Below, piece by piece: positions 16,329-24,578 of a DNA stretch of 46,728 bases. The stretch lies in assembly GCF_003112455.1 (NCBI RefSeq), contig NZ_BDQX01000458.1, positions 46,097 to 92,824 of the forward strand, read 5' to 3'. Below the pieces are notes generated by a model, which saw only the letters and a list, made by a program, of their open reading frames with translations, had not been told where the DNA came from and did not search any database. The first letter of the stretch is position 1; each line of letters opens with the position of its first letter. Made by a program: the position numbers and the translations under genes. This DNA comes from Paenibacillus agaridevorans. Its GTDB lineage: Bacteria > Bacillota > Bacilli > Paenibacillales > Paenibacillaceae.

Positions 16329-16375
16329 AAAAAAAGCCGAAGATCACCAAATGTGGCGGATCTTCGGCTTTTCTG
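16329..16375 (+). terminator. Rho-independent terminator after capA-like gene
   Basis: AGCCGAAGATC pairs perfectly with GATCTTCGGCT and is followed by TTTTCTG; a run of A precedes it, so it may act in both directions. Confidence 0.9.
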
Positions 16376-16477
16376 TATCATGTTCACACACTGACTATCG
16401 GACATATATGACGCTATTCGACATCCAGAGGCTATCGATTCATTGTGGACGGCAGCGCAGTTAAGTAAAGGCTGATC

Positions 16478-16842
16478 GTAACGGACACCACAGTCGCTAT
16501 TTCGCAAAAATGGGGCCTGTTCAAATTGTAACGGACACAGACGACCTTACTTCCGTCAAAACCGCATAGAATAGGCGGAAATGCACCAAATAGCGTCATC
16601 TGAGTCCGTTAGATTTTCAATATCGCGAAAATGCTGCAAATAGACGCTCTGAGGTCCGTTAGCGAAAGCAGAACGTTTCAGCTCCGTTACTCACAATGAA
16701 TCGACAGCCTCATCCAAGACATTATTGGCATCATCGCTTATATTGGGTCCATTACGACCCAATAGTGTATTTCCTGTCTGTTAGATTTTCATTGGGGTTA
16801 AAATCGGACAAATAGCGTCGATGGTGTCTGTTAGATTTTTCG
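16478..16842. repeat. Three pairs of about 50-bp degenerate repeats
   Basis: A motif of the form AATAGCGTC-N4-8-GTCCGTTAGATTTTC recurs six times. On the minus strand it lies at 16478-16512 and 16528-16560, and on the plus strand at 16573-16620, 16621-16664, 16745-16791 and 16793-16842. Within every pair the offset is exactly 50 bases. Between pairs it is irregular (122 bases between the second and third). The rest of this 545-base intergenic region shows no gene. Confidence 0.8.
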
Positions 16843-16867
16843 ACCAGTTGTTCAGAAGTCTAACAAA

Positions 16868-17272
16868 CTAATGATTGGCTACCTTGCCTAATAACAACAC
16901 CAGCAGCTGTTGATTATGGGCAGAGATGCGATCTAGCGATTCCGCGATCAGATTGCTGCGAACGCTTCTTCCCCGCTCCGCTTCCGACTTGCCTTGCTCA
17001 GAAACCGTAATCCATACAATACGCCTGTCCTGATCATCCCGCGACCGGACGATTAAACCGTTTCGCTCCATCCGATCGAGCAAAGTCGTTACGGCCGCTG
17101 GAGTCGTGGACAAATATGGGATCAGGTCGGAGGGCTTCATGCGGTCCGACTCGAGCAGCAGCTCCAATACGTTCAACTGTCCTTCGGTGAGCGGTGCGAG
17201 CCCCTGCTCCAAATTCATCTTCCAATCGCGCGACAGCTTCGTCCACACCTTCGTAAAGTCTTCGGCAATCAT
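16868..17272 (-). CDS. MarR-family transcriptional regulator
   Basis: This 134-aa winged-helix protein contains LTEGQLNVLELLLESDRMKPSDLIPYLSTTPAAVTTLLDRMERNGLIVRSRDDQDRRIVWITVSEQG as helix-turn-helix plus wing, the standard MarR layout with DDQDRR in the wing. The ATG at 17272 is chosen because AGGAGG lies directly upstream and because the longer frame would run into the MITE copy at 17301-17475. No obvious target operon is adjacent. The 50-bp repeat block follows its stop. Confidence 0.9.
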   Translation of the reverse strand: MIAEDFTKVWTKLSRDWKMNLEQGLAPLTEGQLNVLELLLESDRMKPSDLIPYLSTTPAAVTTLLDRMERNGLIVRSRDDQDRRIVWITVSEQGKSEAERGRSVRSNLIAESLDRISAHNQQLLVLLLGKVANH

Positions 17273-17300
17273 TCCTCCTCCTGCTCCCTTCCCTATATAA

Positions 17301-17475
17301 GGTAGTTCAAAAAGTACGCTTTTGATCACGATGTATCCCAAGAAGCTTACTCGACATCGAATCTTGAATTCAGGCGAAACTTCCGGTGCTCACGTAGCTT
17401 CCACTACGCTCCGCTCCTCAGTTTCTACCTTCTTTCAATCTTCTCGGTGCTGAAAACCGAACTTTTTGAACTTTC
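17301..17475 (+). repeat. MITE-like element, copy 1
   Basis: The left end GTTCAAAAAGTACG and the right end CCGAACTTTTTGAAC form imperfect terminal inverted repeats. The interior has TTACTCGACATCGAAT, GGTGCTCACGTAGC and CTACGCTCCGCTCCTCAG, with a small hairpin CGTAG/CTACG. It lies between the MarR gene and its upstream TATAAT-like sequence, so it forms part of that gene's leader or promoter region. Confidence 0.85.
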
Positions 17476-17665
17476 ATTATTACTTCTCTTAACTCTATTA
17501 TACCGATCGTCCATGTCGAATAAAAGGTTAACCCGATTAATAGTTTACGCCTCTTATCGCCATCATTTCGAACCGTTTGACAGAAGCAGACATATAATGA
17601 GGCGACAGCTGGGCGCATCGTGCGGATAACGAAGCAGCAACCAGCCGGCGAGGAGCGTGATTCGG
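17476..17665. other. Divergent upstream region of marR and the 55-aa gene
   Basis: TATAAT-like boxes occur on both strands: ATTATA at about 17510-17515 for the minus direction and TATAAT at 17593-17598 for the plus direction. TTGACA at 17577-17582 is only 10 bases from the latter, too close for a normal -35. No gene is seen. Confidence 0.4.
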
Positions 17666-17833
17666 TTGGATGAGCGGAAATCGGAAGTGTTGCGCAAAAT
17701 AAAAGCTTACGGCATCATCAAAGACCCGCAGTGGCTGGACCGCCCTGACGAGCTGGTGCCACTGTGGGTCATGCTGGAAGTGATGCTGGAGCTGATCGAA
17801 AGATTTAATCCGCCCGGCCAGCCTTACGATTGA
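17666..17833 (+). CDS. Small 55-aa protein, unrecognised
   Basis: The frame from a TTG at 17666 (GTG three codons earlier is possible) encodes DERKSEVLRKIKAYGIIKD, then PQWLDRPDELVPLWVMLEVMLELIE and FNPPGQPYD. GAGGAG at 17650-17655 gives about ten-base spacing to the TTG and almost none to the GTG, which decides the start. The N-terminal half is a basic amphipathic helix, the second half a leucine/methionine-rich helix. It ends in a convergent ten-base overlap with the stop of parC. Function unknown. Confidence 0.6.
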   Translation: MDERKSEVLRKIKAYGIIKDPQWLDRPDELVPLWVMLEVMLELIERFNPPGQPYD

Positions 17834-20280
17834 TGGAAGGCGGACGCGGAGCGGATAAATGTCGTCGTAATGACATCCGGCTTATCTACCTGGAACAACG
17901 ATTTGCCGATAGACTTGCGCTCTTCGATCGGAGCTTTCTCGGAATCGGCAATGTGACGGGCGCCTGAAGAAGTAATTGCCACAATCTCGAGCGGCTTCGT
18001 GCAATAATAAGCGGCAATCAGCGAAGAGCCGTTAGGACGGACCCGCTTGCCTTCCTTGAACTCGAAGGTTTGCACGCCTTTGCCACCCCTGGCTTGAATC
18101 GGATAATCCAGCAGGAGCGAACGTTTCGCATAACCCAGATCGGAGATGACAAGCACTTCACCTTCATCATCGGCAACCCATAGCGCTGCCGTAATCTCAT
18201 CGTCGTCCTTCAGTGCGATGCCCCTCACGCCGCTTGAAACACGGCCTATCGGGTTGACCTCGGATTCCTCGAAGCGAATGCTCATGCCGTTTTTCGTCAC
18301 AAGCACGATATGCTTGGAATTGTCGGATTGGGTGACATGGATGACTTCGTCGCCGTCGGCAACCTTGCAAGCCGCTACGGCAGTGGATCGTGTCGTTGCA
18401 TATTCCTTCAGCTCGGTACGCTTTACTTGTCCACGCTTTGTAACGAATACAAGTGATTGGCCGGCTTCGTTAAGATCCTTGACGGGAAGGACGCTGACGA
18501 TGCCGTCGTCCTTAGGCAGCTGAATAATGTTTACGATCGCGGTTCCCGTATCCTTCCACTTGAATTCCGGAATCTGATGGACAGGCAGCAGGTAGAATTG
18601 CCCCTTGCGCGTGAACAACAGCAGGCTGTCGATCGTATTGACGAGCAGCATGTCGCGAATGACGTCCCCGTCCTTCACCCCGGAATTGTCGAGCTCGCCG
18701 CCTGAACGTGTGAAGGACAGCATGCTGGTCCGTTTCATGTAACCGTCCTTGCTGAGCGTAACAAGCACATCCTCGGGGGTTACCATGACTTCCAGATTCA
18801 CCTTCAGCTCTTCGACTTCTCCTTGAATATCGGACCGGCGATCGATGCCGTACTTGTCGCGGATCTCCTTCAATTCGTCCCGAATGACGCCGATCAGCTT
18901 CTTCTCGCTCTCGAGGATGGAACGAAGATAAGCGATCTTTTTCTGCGCTTCCTTAAGCTCCTTCTCGAGCGAAGTAATTTCCAGATTCGTCAGCCGGTAC
19001 AATTGCAAGGTCAAAATCGCGTCCGCTTGGCGCTCCGTGAAGCCGAATTTCGCGACCAGGTTATCCTGCGCGTCGCCACGGTTCTTGGAAGCCTTGATAG
19101 TCGCGATCACTTCGTCCAGCAGATTCAATGCTTTAACGAGTCCTTCGACGACATGAGCGCGGTCCTCCGCCTTCTCCAGCTCGAACTGGGTCCGATGGGT
19201 GACAACTTCCTTCTGATGGTCCACGTAGGCCGACAGCATCGGCATCAAGCCCAACTGCTGAGGCGCCTTGTTCACGATCGCGACCATATTAAAGTTGTAG
19301 GTCACCTGCAAGTCCGTCTTTTTGAGCAAATAGGCCAGAATACCGCCCGCATCCGCGTCCTTCTTGAGCTCTACGACGATGCGCAGCCCGTTCCGGCCGC
19401 TTTCGTCGCGAACCTCGGCAATGCCCTCCACCTTTTTCTCCAGGCGGATGTTTTCCATCGCGGTGACCAGTCTGGACTTGACGACCTGGTAAGGGATTTC
19501 GGTAATGACGATCTGCTGCTTGCCGCCGCGCATATCCTCAATGGCCGTCTTGGAACGAATGTAGATGCGTCCTTTGCCGGTTGTATACGCTTCCCGTATC
19601 CCCTCCTCGCCCATGATAAGACCGCCGGTCGGAAAGTCCGGACCTTTAACGATTCCCATCAGTTCTTCCAGAGGCAGCTTGGGATTGTTCATATAAGCAA
19701 TACAAGCGTCGATAACCTCCCGCAAATTATGCGGCGGAATCTCTGTCGCAAAGCCGGAGGAAATGCCGCTGACACCGTTCACCAACAGATTCGGGTAACG
19801 CGAGGGCAGTACGACGGGCTCCTTCGTTGTATTGTCGAAGTTGTCCTTGAACTGTACCGTTCGCTTATCGATGTCTCGCAGCAGCTCCATAGCGATCTTG
19901 GACAGCCGCGCTTCCGTATACCGCATCGCCGCGGCTGGATCGTCGTCCTGAGATCCCCAGTTGCCATGGCCGTCGACAAGCGGATGGCCCATCTTCCAAG
20001 GCTGCGCCATTCTCACCATGCCTTCGTAGATAGAGGAGTCGCCGTGGGGATGGTAATTGCCCATGACGTCGCCGACGGTCTTGGCCGACTTGCGATACGG
20101 CTTGTCCGGCGTGTTGCCCGCGTCGTACATGGCATATAAGATACGCCGCTGCACGGGCTTGAGACCGTCGCGGACGTCGGGTATAGCGCGGTCCTGAATA
20201 ATATATTTCGAATAACGTCCGAAGCGGTCTCCGACGACCTCCTCCAGGAACGCGGGCAGAAATTGTTCCAGGCTGCTCAT
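17824..20280 (-). CDS. parC: DNA topoisomerase IV subunit A
   Basis: This 818-aa subunit cuts and rejoins DNA to decatenate daughter chromosomes. The catalytic Tyr121 is in AAAMRYTEARLS, and the quinolone region YHPHGDSSIYEGMVRMAQ keeps Ser82 and Glu86, the wild-type residues. NGVSGISSGFATEIPPHN is the conserved tower-domain entry. The C-terminal blades of the beta-pinwheel follow (VSVLPVKDLNEAGQSLVFVTKRG and others). The glycine-rich GyrA-box is not evident, consistent with ParC rather than GyrA. It starts 12 bases after parE and forms an operon with it. Confidence 0.96.
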   Translation of the reverse strand: MSSLEQFLPAFLEEVVGDRFGRYSKYIIQDRAIPDVRDGLKPVQRRILYAMYDAGNTPDKPYRKSAKTVGDVMGNYHPHGDSSIYEGMVRMAQPWKMGHPLVDGHGNWGSQDDDPAAAMRYTEARLSKIAMELLRDIDKRTVQFKDNFDNTTKEPVVLPSRYPNLLVNGVSGISSGFATEIPPHNLREVIDACIAYMNNPKLPLEELMGIVKGPDFPTGGLIMGEEGIREAYTTGKGRIYIRSKTAIEDMRGGKQQIVITEIPYQVVKSRLVTAMENIRLEKKVEGIAEVRDESGRNGLRIVVELKKDADAGGILAYLLKKTDLQVTYNFNMVAIVNKAPQQLGLMPMLSAYVDHQKEVVTHRTQFELEKAEDRAHVVEGLVKALNLLDEVIATIKASKNRGDAQDNLVAKFGFTERQADAILTLQLYRLTNLEITSLEKELKEAQKKIAYLRSILESEKKLIGVIRDELKEIRDKYGIDRRSDIQGEVEELKVNLEVMVTPEDVLVTLSKDGYMKRTSMLSFTRSGGELDNSGVKDGDVIRDMLLVNTIDSLLLFTRKGQFYLLPVHQIPEFKWKDTGTAIVNIIQLPKDDGIVSVLPVKDLNEAGQSLVFVTKRGQVKRTELKEYATTRSTAVAACKVADGDEVIHVTQSDNSKHIVLVTKNGMSIRFEESEVNPIGRVSSGVRGIALKDDDEITAALWVADDEGEVLVISDLGYAKRSLLLDYPIQARGGKGVQTFEFKEGKRVRPNGSSLIAAYYCTKPLEIVAITSSGARHIADSEKAPIEERKSIGKSLFQVDKPDVITTTFIRSASAFHQS

Positions 20281-20292
20281 GCGGATCCTCCT

Positions 20293-22263
20293 CTACTCTT
20301 CATATTCGGTAAAGTCTACGTTTTCGATGATCCATCGCTTGCGGGGGTCGACCTTGTCGCCCATCAGCGTCGATACGCGACGCTCTGCTTTTGCCGCGTC
20401 TTCGATCTGTACCTGGAGCAGCGTACGCGATTCCGGATTCATCGTCGTCTCCCACAGCTGGTCCGGGTTCATCTCTCCGAGACCCTTGTAGCGCTGAAGC
20501 TCGTAGCCTTTGCCGTATTCCTTAAGATAATTCTGCAGCTGCTCGTCTGTCCAAGCGTAACGCACGGTCTCCAGCTTGCCGGATTTGCGCGTAATTTTGT
20601 ACAGGGGAGGCTGCGCAATATAGATGCGCCCCGAATCGATGAGCGGCTTCATATACCTGTAGAAGAACGTCAGCAGCAGCACTTGGATATGGGCGCCGTC
20701 CGTATCCGCGTCCGTCATGATGATGATTTTGCTGTAGTTGCTCTCATCCGCTTCGAATTCGGGACCTACGCCTGCGCCGATGGCGGATATGATAGCTTTG
20801 TATTCGTCGTTTTTCAGGATGTCGACAAGCTTGGCCTTCTCCGGATTCATCGGCTTGCCCTTGAGCGGCAGGATGGCCTGATGCTTGGAATCGCGTCCTT
20901 GCTTCGCCGATCCGCCTGCGGAATCGCCTTCCACGATAAAGAGCTCGTTGCGCGTGTAGTCCTTCGACTGCGCAGGTGTCAGCTTGCCGCCCAGATTGGA
21001 GCTCTCGCTCTTCTTCTTGCCGCTTCGGATCTCTTCGCGCGCCTTGCGCGCCGCCTCGCGCGCCTTGGATGCCTGCACGGCTTTCTTGAGCAGCGATTGG
21101 GCTACCTGCGGATTCTCCTCCAGAAATACCTGCATTTTCTCGGCTACGACGGCATCAACCGCGCTTCGGGCAGAAGCGCTGCCGAGCTGGTCCTTCGTCT
21201 GACCGACGAATTCCACCTCCGACATTTTGATGTTGACGACGGCCATCATCCCTTCGCGCAGATCGTTGCCCTCCAGGTTCTTGTCCTTCTCCTTCAGCAA
21301 TGCAGCCTTGCGGGCATAATCATTCATGACGCGCGTGTAGGCCGTCTTAAAGCCCGTCTCGTGCGTGCCGCCGCCTCGGGTAGGGATAGAATTCACGAAA
21401 GACGCAATCGTCTCCGTGTACCCGTCGTTGTACTGGAGCGCCACCTCCACTTCAATGTCGTCGCGGTCGCCGGCAAAGTGGACAACGTCATGCAGCGCTG
21501 TCTTCCCTTCGTTCAAAAATTGCACGAACTCGCTTGCGCCGCCTTCGTAATGAAAGACGTCGTCCTTGCCGCTGCGATCATCCTTGATCGTCACTTTAAG
21601 CCCGGAGTTCAGGAAAGCAATTTCTTGCAGCCGCTCTGCCAGCGTATCGTAGTTGAACGACGATCCGTTCTGGAATACCCTGCTATCGGGTTTAAACGTT
21701 ACTTTCGTGCCCGTGCGATTGCTGTTGCCGATGACCTCCAGTCCCGTGACGGGTTCGCCGACGTGCTCCTTGCCTTTGTCATCGATCCAATATTCGAATC
21801 TCATCCTATGTATCTTGCCGTCGCGATAGATTTCTACCTCCAGCCATTCCGACAGCGCGTTTGTCACTGATGCGCCTACGCCGTGAAGACCGCCGGACTT
21901 CTTGTATCCGCCGCCGCCGAACTTTCCGCCTGCATGCAGGATCGTAAATACGACTTGCGGCGTCGGTATACCTGTCTTATGAATGCCGGTAGGGATGCCC
22001 CTCCCGTTGTCGTACACCGTAATGGAGCCGTTTTTATGCAGCGTCACATCGATCGCGGAACAGAATTTAGCGAGATGTTCGTCCACTGCGTTATCCACGA
22101 TCTCCCAAACGAGATGATGCAAGCCGGATAAGCTTGTACTGCCAATGTACATCCCCGGACGTTTCCTGACAGCTGTCAATCCTTCGAGCACTTGTATATC
22201 ATCGGCCCCATAATTGCCTTCCGCGGCCGTTCCGTTCGCGATTACATCCATTTGCTCACTCAT
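20293..22263 (-). CDS. parE: DNA topoisomerase IV subunit B
   Basis: This 656-aa ATPase subunit powers strand passage by topoisomerase IV. The GHKL motifs are EIVDNAVDEHL, YDNGRGIPTGIHKTG and GGKFGGGGYKKSGGLHGVGASVTNALS. The QTKDQLGS loop holds the ATP-sensing lysine, and the TOPRIM domain has FIVEGDSAGGSAKQGRD and IIMTDADTDGAHI. Its length and partnership with parC separate it from GyrB. The upstream promoter is overlapped by a LexA-like operator; in B. subtilis parEC is also in the LexA regulon. Confidence 0.96.
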   Translation of the reverse strand: MSEQMDVIANGTAAEGNYGADDIQVLEGLTAVRKRPGMYIGSTSLSGLHHLVWEIVDNAVDEHLAKFCSAIDVTLHKNGSITVYDNGRGIPTGIHKTGIPTPQVVFTILHAGGKFGGGGYKKSGGLHGVGASVTNALSEWLEVEIYRDGKIHRMRFEYWIDDKGKEHVGEPVTGLEVIGNSNRTGTKVTFKPDSRVFQNGSSFNYDTLAERLQEIAFLNSGLKVTIKDDRSGKDDVFHYEGGASEFVQFLNEGKTALHDVVHFAGDRDDIEVEVALQYNDGYTETIASFVNSIPTRGGGTHETGFKTAYTRVMNDYARKAALLKEKDKNLEGNDLREGMMAVVNIKMSEVEFVGQTKDQLGSASARSAVDAVVAEKMQVFLEENPQVAQSLLKKAVQASKAREAARKAREEIRSGKKKSESSNLGGKLTPAQSKDYTRNELFIVEGDSAGGSAKQGRDSKHQAILPLKGKPMNPEKAKLVDILKNDEYKAIISAIGAGVGPEFEADESNYSKIIIMTDADTDGAHIQVLLLTFFYRYMKPLIDSGRIYIAQPPLYKITRKSGKLETVRYAWTDEQLQNYLKEYGKGYELQRYKGLGEMNPDQLWETTMNPESRTLLQVQIEDAAKAERRVSTLMGDKVDPRKRWIIENVDFTEYEE

Positions 22264-22352
22264 GAGCTTCCCCCAGTCCGTGATACTCGTAATATCTCCA
22301 AGCTATTTTAAAGCAAGACTATCCATTCGTAAAGTCAATCTGCAATTTACCC

Positions 22353-22381
22353 ATTATATAAAAACAAACGAACGTTCGCAA
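22353..22381 (-). promoter_or_regulatory. parE-parC promoter overlapped by a LexA-like (SOS) box
   Basis: On the minus strand TTGCGA (22376-22381) and TATAAT (22353-22358) are 17 bases apart. Between and over them lies CGAACGTTCGTTTG (22365-22378), which fits the Gram-positive SOS box CGAAC-N4-GTTYG/C with one or two deviations and contains the palindrome CGAACGTTCG. A repressor bound here would block polymerase directly. Confidence 0.72.
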
Positions 22382-22509
22382 AAGTAAAATTTTGACGTCT
22401 AAAATCGTCTGTTCTTGACAAATATGAACGAGTCTATGACAGATGTTCCTGGCGTAATGAAGTTGTTACCATAGTGCGCAATTCCGCGCCTCCTTATGCC
22501 GAATCCGCG

Positions 22510-22534
22510 AAAAAAGGATGCCGCCTGGGCATCC
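22510..22534 (-). terminator. Terminator of the M14 peptidase gene
   Basis: GGATGCCCAGGCGGCATCC forms a 7-bp stem on the minus strand and is followed by TTTTTT. It lies about 95 bases after the peptidase stop. Apart from this and the parE promoter, the 364-base gap 22264-22627 shows nothing else. Confidence 0.85.
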
Positions 22535-22627
22535 CCGACTTAAAAATATTTGAAAACCTCTATCGAGGCCTTTCCGGGATGAGCGAATGGGCCGTGATTT
22601 ATATGCATGCTTTCAAATTTGCGCGGG

Positions 22628-23818
22628 TTACATATACAAGGCTGCAAGCATAATGCTCAGAGCGGAATCATAGATCTCGCCGAATTGTTCGATCGGAAGC
22701 GGATTAATGCCGCTGCCAAGCTCCACGGTAAATCCGGGAAGCCGGAAGTCCTGGATAAACCAGTCTTTGTAGCCGGCTGCGCTGTCCGCATTACGCACCG
22801 CTTCGTATCCGCTGACAGCCGCGAATTCGTTCGCTAGCACCTCGGATTGAGGCGGCTCCAGTCCCTCGAACCCCCAGAATATGACTTTGCCTTGCGTATG
22901 AAACGCCAAGGCGCGCTGAAACCCGCTGGCGCGCGTGAATTCGGCGAGACTCCGCGCCTCCGGCTCCGTAAGCGGCGCTGTGCCGGAGTAATCTCGCGGA
23001 GCAGGGACCTGAGGACCTTGAACGGCATCGCGCTCCCAGAGCGCGGGAAACTGCTTGTTGAGATCCACGCCGCGTATATTCGCCTTCCATCCGGAGAAGT
23101 CATTGCTCCCGCCATTGATCGCAATCGCTTCGCTTCTAAACGGCTCTCCATCCGGCGGACCGCTTACCACGAGATTGACGCCATCAGGATTGACCATCGG
23201 AACAATGGACAATGTCGTCGTCAAGTACTGCGGATACATCGCCAGCCCGCCGAGATCCATACTATTTGTCAAAGACAGCAAATAATCATTCAGGAACTGC
23301 ATGAGTACGGGCGTCGTAATCCATTCGTTGGCGTGCATGCTTCCATTAAAATGAATTTTTTTGTTGCCGTTCCCTATACCTAACGCGGGGATTGGCTTGC
23401 CCATGACCGAAGTGCCGATGTCCGATCGGACGAGGAAGGGATAAATATCCGTCAGCCTGTTCATATCCTCGAGCAAGGAACCGTATCCATAAAGACGCCT
23501 GGCATCCACGACGCGCCGTGTAACGCGTCTAGGAACCGCTATTTTGGAGCCGATGGACAACATCTCGCCCTGCAGCTCGGGATTGCTCTGAAGCAGCAAG
23601 TCCACAGATACGCCGTTCATCGTCGCTATCCGCCAGAGCGAGTCTCCCGCAATAACCGTATGTTCTGCCCATATATATCCCGGTATCTGAACGGTATCGC
23701 CTACAGCCAGCACGCCTGCGGCGGCTTCGCGGTTGGAGTCCAGAATGAGCTGATACGGGATGCCGAACCATATGCTGTACTTCCACAGCGTGTCGCCCGG
23801 CCTAACCTTCACTTGCAT
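22628..23818 (-). CDS. LysM-M14 peptidase, probable gamma-D-glutamyl-diaminopimelate endopeptidase
   Basis: This 396-aa protein begins with two LysM domains (VRPGDTLWKYSIWFGIPYQ, about residues 4-47, and VIAGDSLWRIATMNGV, about 54-97). A zinc carboxypeptidase domain of the M14 type follows. Zinc ligands are in NGSMHANEW and, later, in ALAFHTQGKVIFWG. The catalytic Glu is in GFTVELGSGINP. The same architecture occurs in endopeptidase I of Lysinibacillus sphaericus and YqgT-like proteins, which cut the gamma-D-Glu-meso-DAP bond in spore or vegetative peptidoglycan. There is no signal peptide, so action in the mother cell or on recycled muropeptides is likely. A DedA-like or other partner is not adjacent. 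Confidence 0.9.
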   Translation of the reverse strand: MQVKVRPGDTLWKYSIWFGIPYQLILDSNREAAAGVLAVGDTVQIPGYIWAEHTVIAGDSLWRIATMNGVSVDLLLQSNPELQGEMLSIGSKIAVPRRVTRRVVDARRLYGYGSLLEDMNRLTDIYPFLVRSDIGTSVMGKPIPALGIGNGNKKIHFNGSMHANEWITTPVLMQFLNDYLLSLTNSMDLGGLAMYPQYLTTTLSIVPMVNPDGVNLVVSGPPDGEPFRSEAIAINGGSNDFSGWKANIRGVDLNKQFPALWERDAVQGPQVPAPRDYSGTAPLTEPEARSLAEFTRASGFQRALAFHTQGKVIFWGFEGLEPPQSEVLANEFAAVSGYEAVRNADSAAGYKDWFIQDFRLPGFTVELGSGINPLPIEQFGEIYDSALSIMLAALYM

Positions 23819-23935
23819 GTCTTCGCCTCCCCATGCTCGGAGCGCCGCTGCTTAAGCTTTCGACGCACGTATCCTTACATCATCGTATGGCGAAGAATGG
23901 CTGGAGGTTCGGCTTTAGCAACATGGCTAACAGCC

Positions 23936-24211
23936 TTACTTGTATTTGTTCCAGTTTGGGTCGCTGTTGTTCAGCAAATAAGAGAAGTCGTTCTCCTTCA
24001 GCTTTTGCTCGCGTTTCTTGGTTTCTTCCGCTTCCTTGCGTTCGCGTTCCTTGCGGTCCGCGTCCTCCTGCTTAAGCTGATCCGCTTGCGCCTTCAGCTT
24101 ATTAAGCACATCCGCGCCAAGCAGCTCCTTAAGCGTCGCGCCTTGCTGCTCAGGCTCCGAAGTCGGAGCGGCGGGCCGCCGCTGCCCTTGCGGTTTTCCT
24201 TTTTTGCCCAT
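23936..24211 (-). CDS. YqkE-family protein
   Basis: This 91-aa charged protein has a basic N-terminus (GKKGKPQGQRR) and the family stretch TLKELLGADVLNKLKAQAD. A long Glu/Lys/Arg coiled-coil-like helix (QEDADRKERERKEAEETKKREQ) and the conserved end NDFSYLLNNSDPNWNKYK follow. This pattern is that of the YqkE/DUF3886 family of Bacillales, whose role is unknown. It lies 117 bases upstream of the M14 peptidase on the same strand. A MITE copy abuts its 5' side. Confidence 0.88.
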   Translation of the reverse strand: MGKKGKPQGQRRPAAPTSEPEQQGATLKELLGADVLNKLKAQADQLKQEDADRKERERKEAEETKKREQKLKENDFSYLLNNSDPNWNKYK

Positions 24212-24245
24212 TGTCGTAATTCACCTACTTGTTCTTATAGTATGT

Positions 24246-24556
24246 GTTCAAAAAGTTCGGTTTTCAGCACATGAGCTTATGCTTCCGATGCTGCGTTTTT
24301 TTCAAAAACGCTGTAGAAGATGGAACGAAAGTAGAAACTGAGGAGCGGAGCGTAGTGGTAGCTACGTGAGCACCTGCAATGTTTCCGGAAGAAACATACT
24401 TCGAAAGCATATCCTTAGTTTCGCTAACCTCGGGCCCCGCGAAAGTAATCGGAATAAGCATCAAAGCATCCCTTCACTTTCGTGGGTATCGGGATATATT
24501 CGAAGTCGAGTAGGCTTCTTGGCATTCTTCGTGATCAAAAGCGGACTTTTTGAACT
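24246..24556 (-). repeat. MITE-like element, copy 2 (long form, inverted)
   Basis: This copy runs opposite to the other three. It has GTTCAAAAAGTTCGGTTTTC at the left and GCGGACTTTTTGAAC at the right, and shares the CTGAGGAGCGGAGCGTAG and GCTACGTGAGCACC core in reverse complement. Compared with copy 1 it holds more than 100 extra bases, mainly between the core and the TTCGAAGTCGAGTAGGCTTC block. A 66-residue open frame inside it is not a credible gene. Confidence 0.85.
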
Positions 24557-24578
24557 ACCTTTTAAAGAAGTTGAAGTT

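Noticed and set aside
16478..16842. CRISPR array
   Set aside because: Repeats are degenerate, occur in both orientations and come as pairs without regular unique spacers; no cas gene is present.
17455..17475. PurR operator (PurBox) in the MITE end
   Set aside because: AAAACCGAACTTT matches the PurBox consensus, but it is the terminal repeat of copies that lie at marR, yqkE and lysR too. The copy next to the start of purT is the most decayed one.
17577..17598. Sigma-A promoter TTGACA/TATAAT for the 55-aa gene
   Set aside because: Both hexamers are perfect but only 10 bases apart, too close for a sigma-A promoter.
18823..20139. A 438-codon open frame on the plus strand opposite parC
   Set aside because: It is the antisense shadow of a strongly conserved gene, is rich in Arg/Leu/His/Val as expected of such shadows, and lacks a ribosome site. 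The same holds for the 535-codon frame opposite parE and the 551-codon frame opposite leuC-leuD.
24264..24464. A 66-codon minus-strand frame
   Set aside because: It lies wholly inside a MITE-like copy and is not kept in the other copies.
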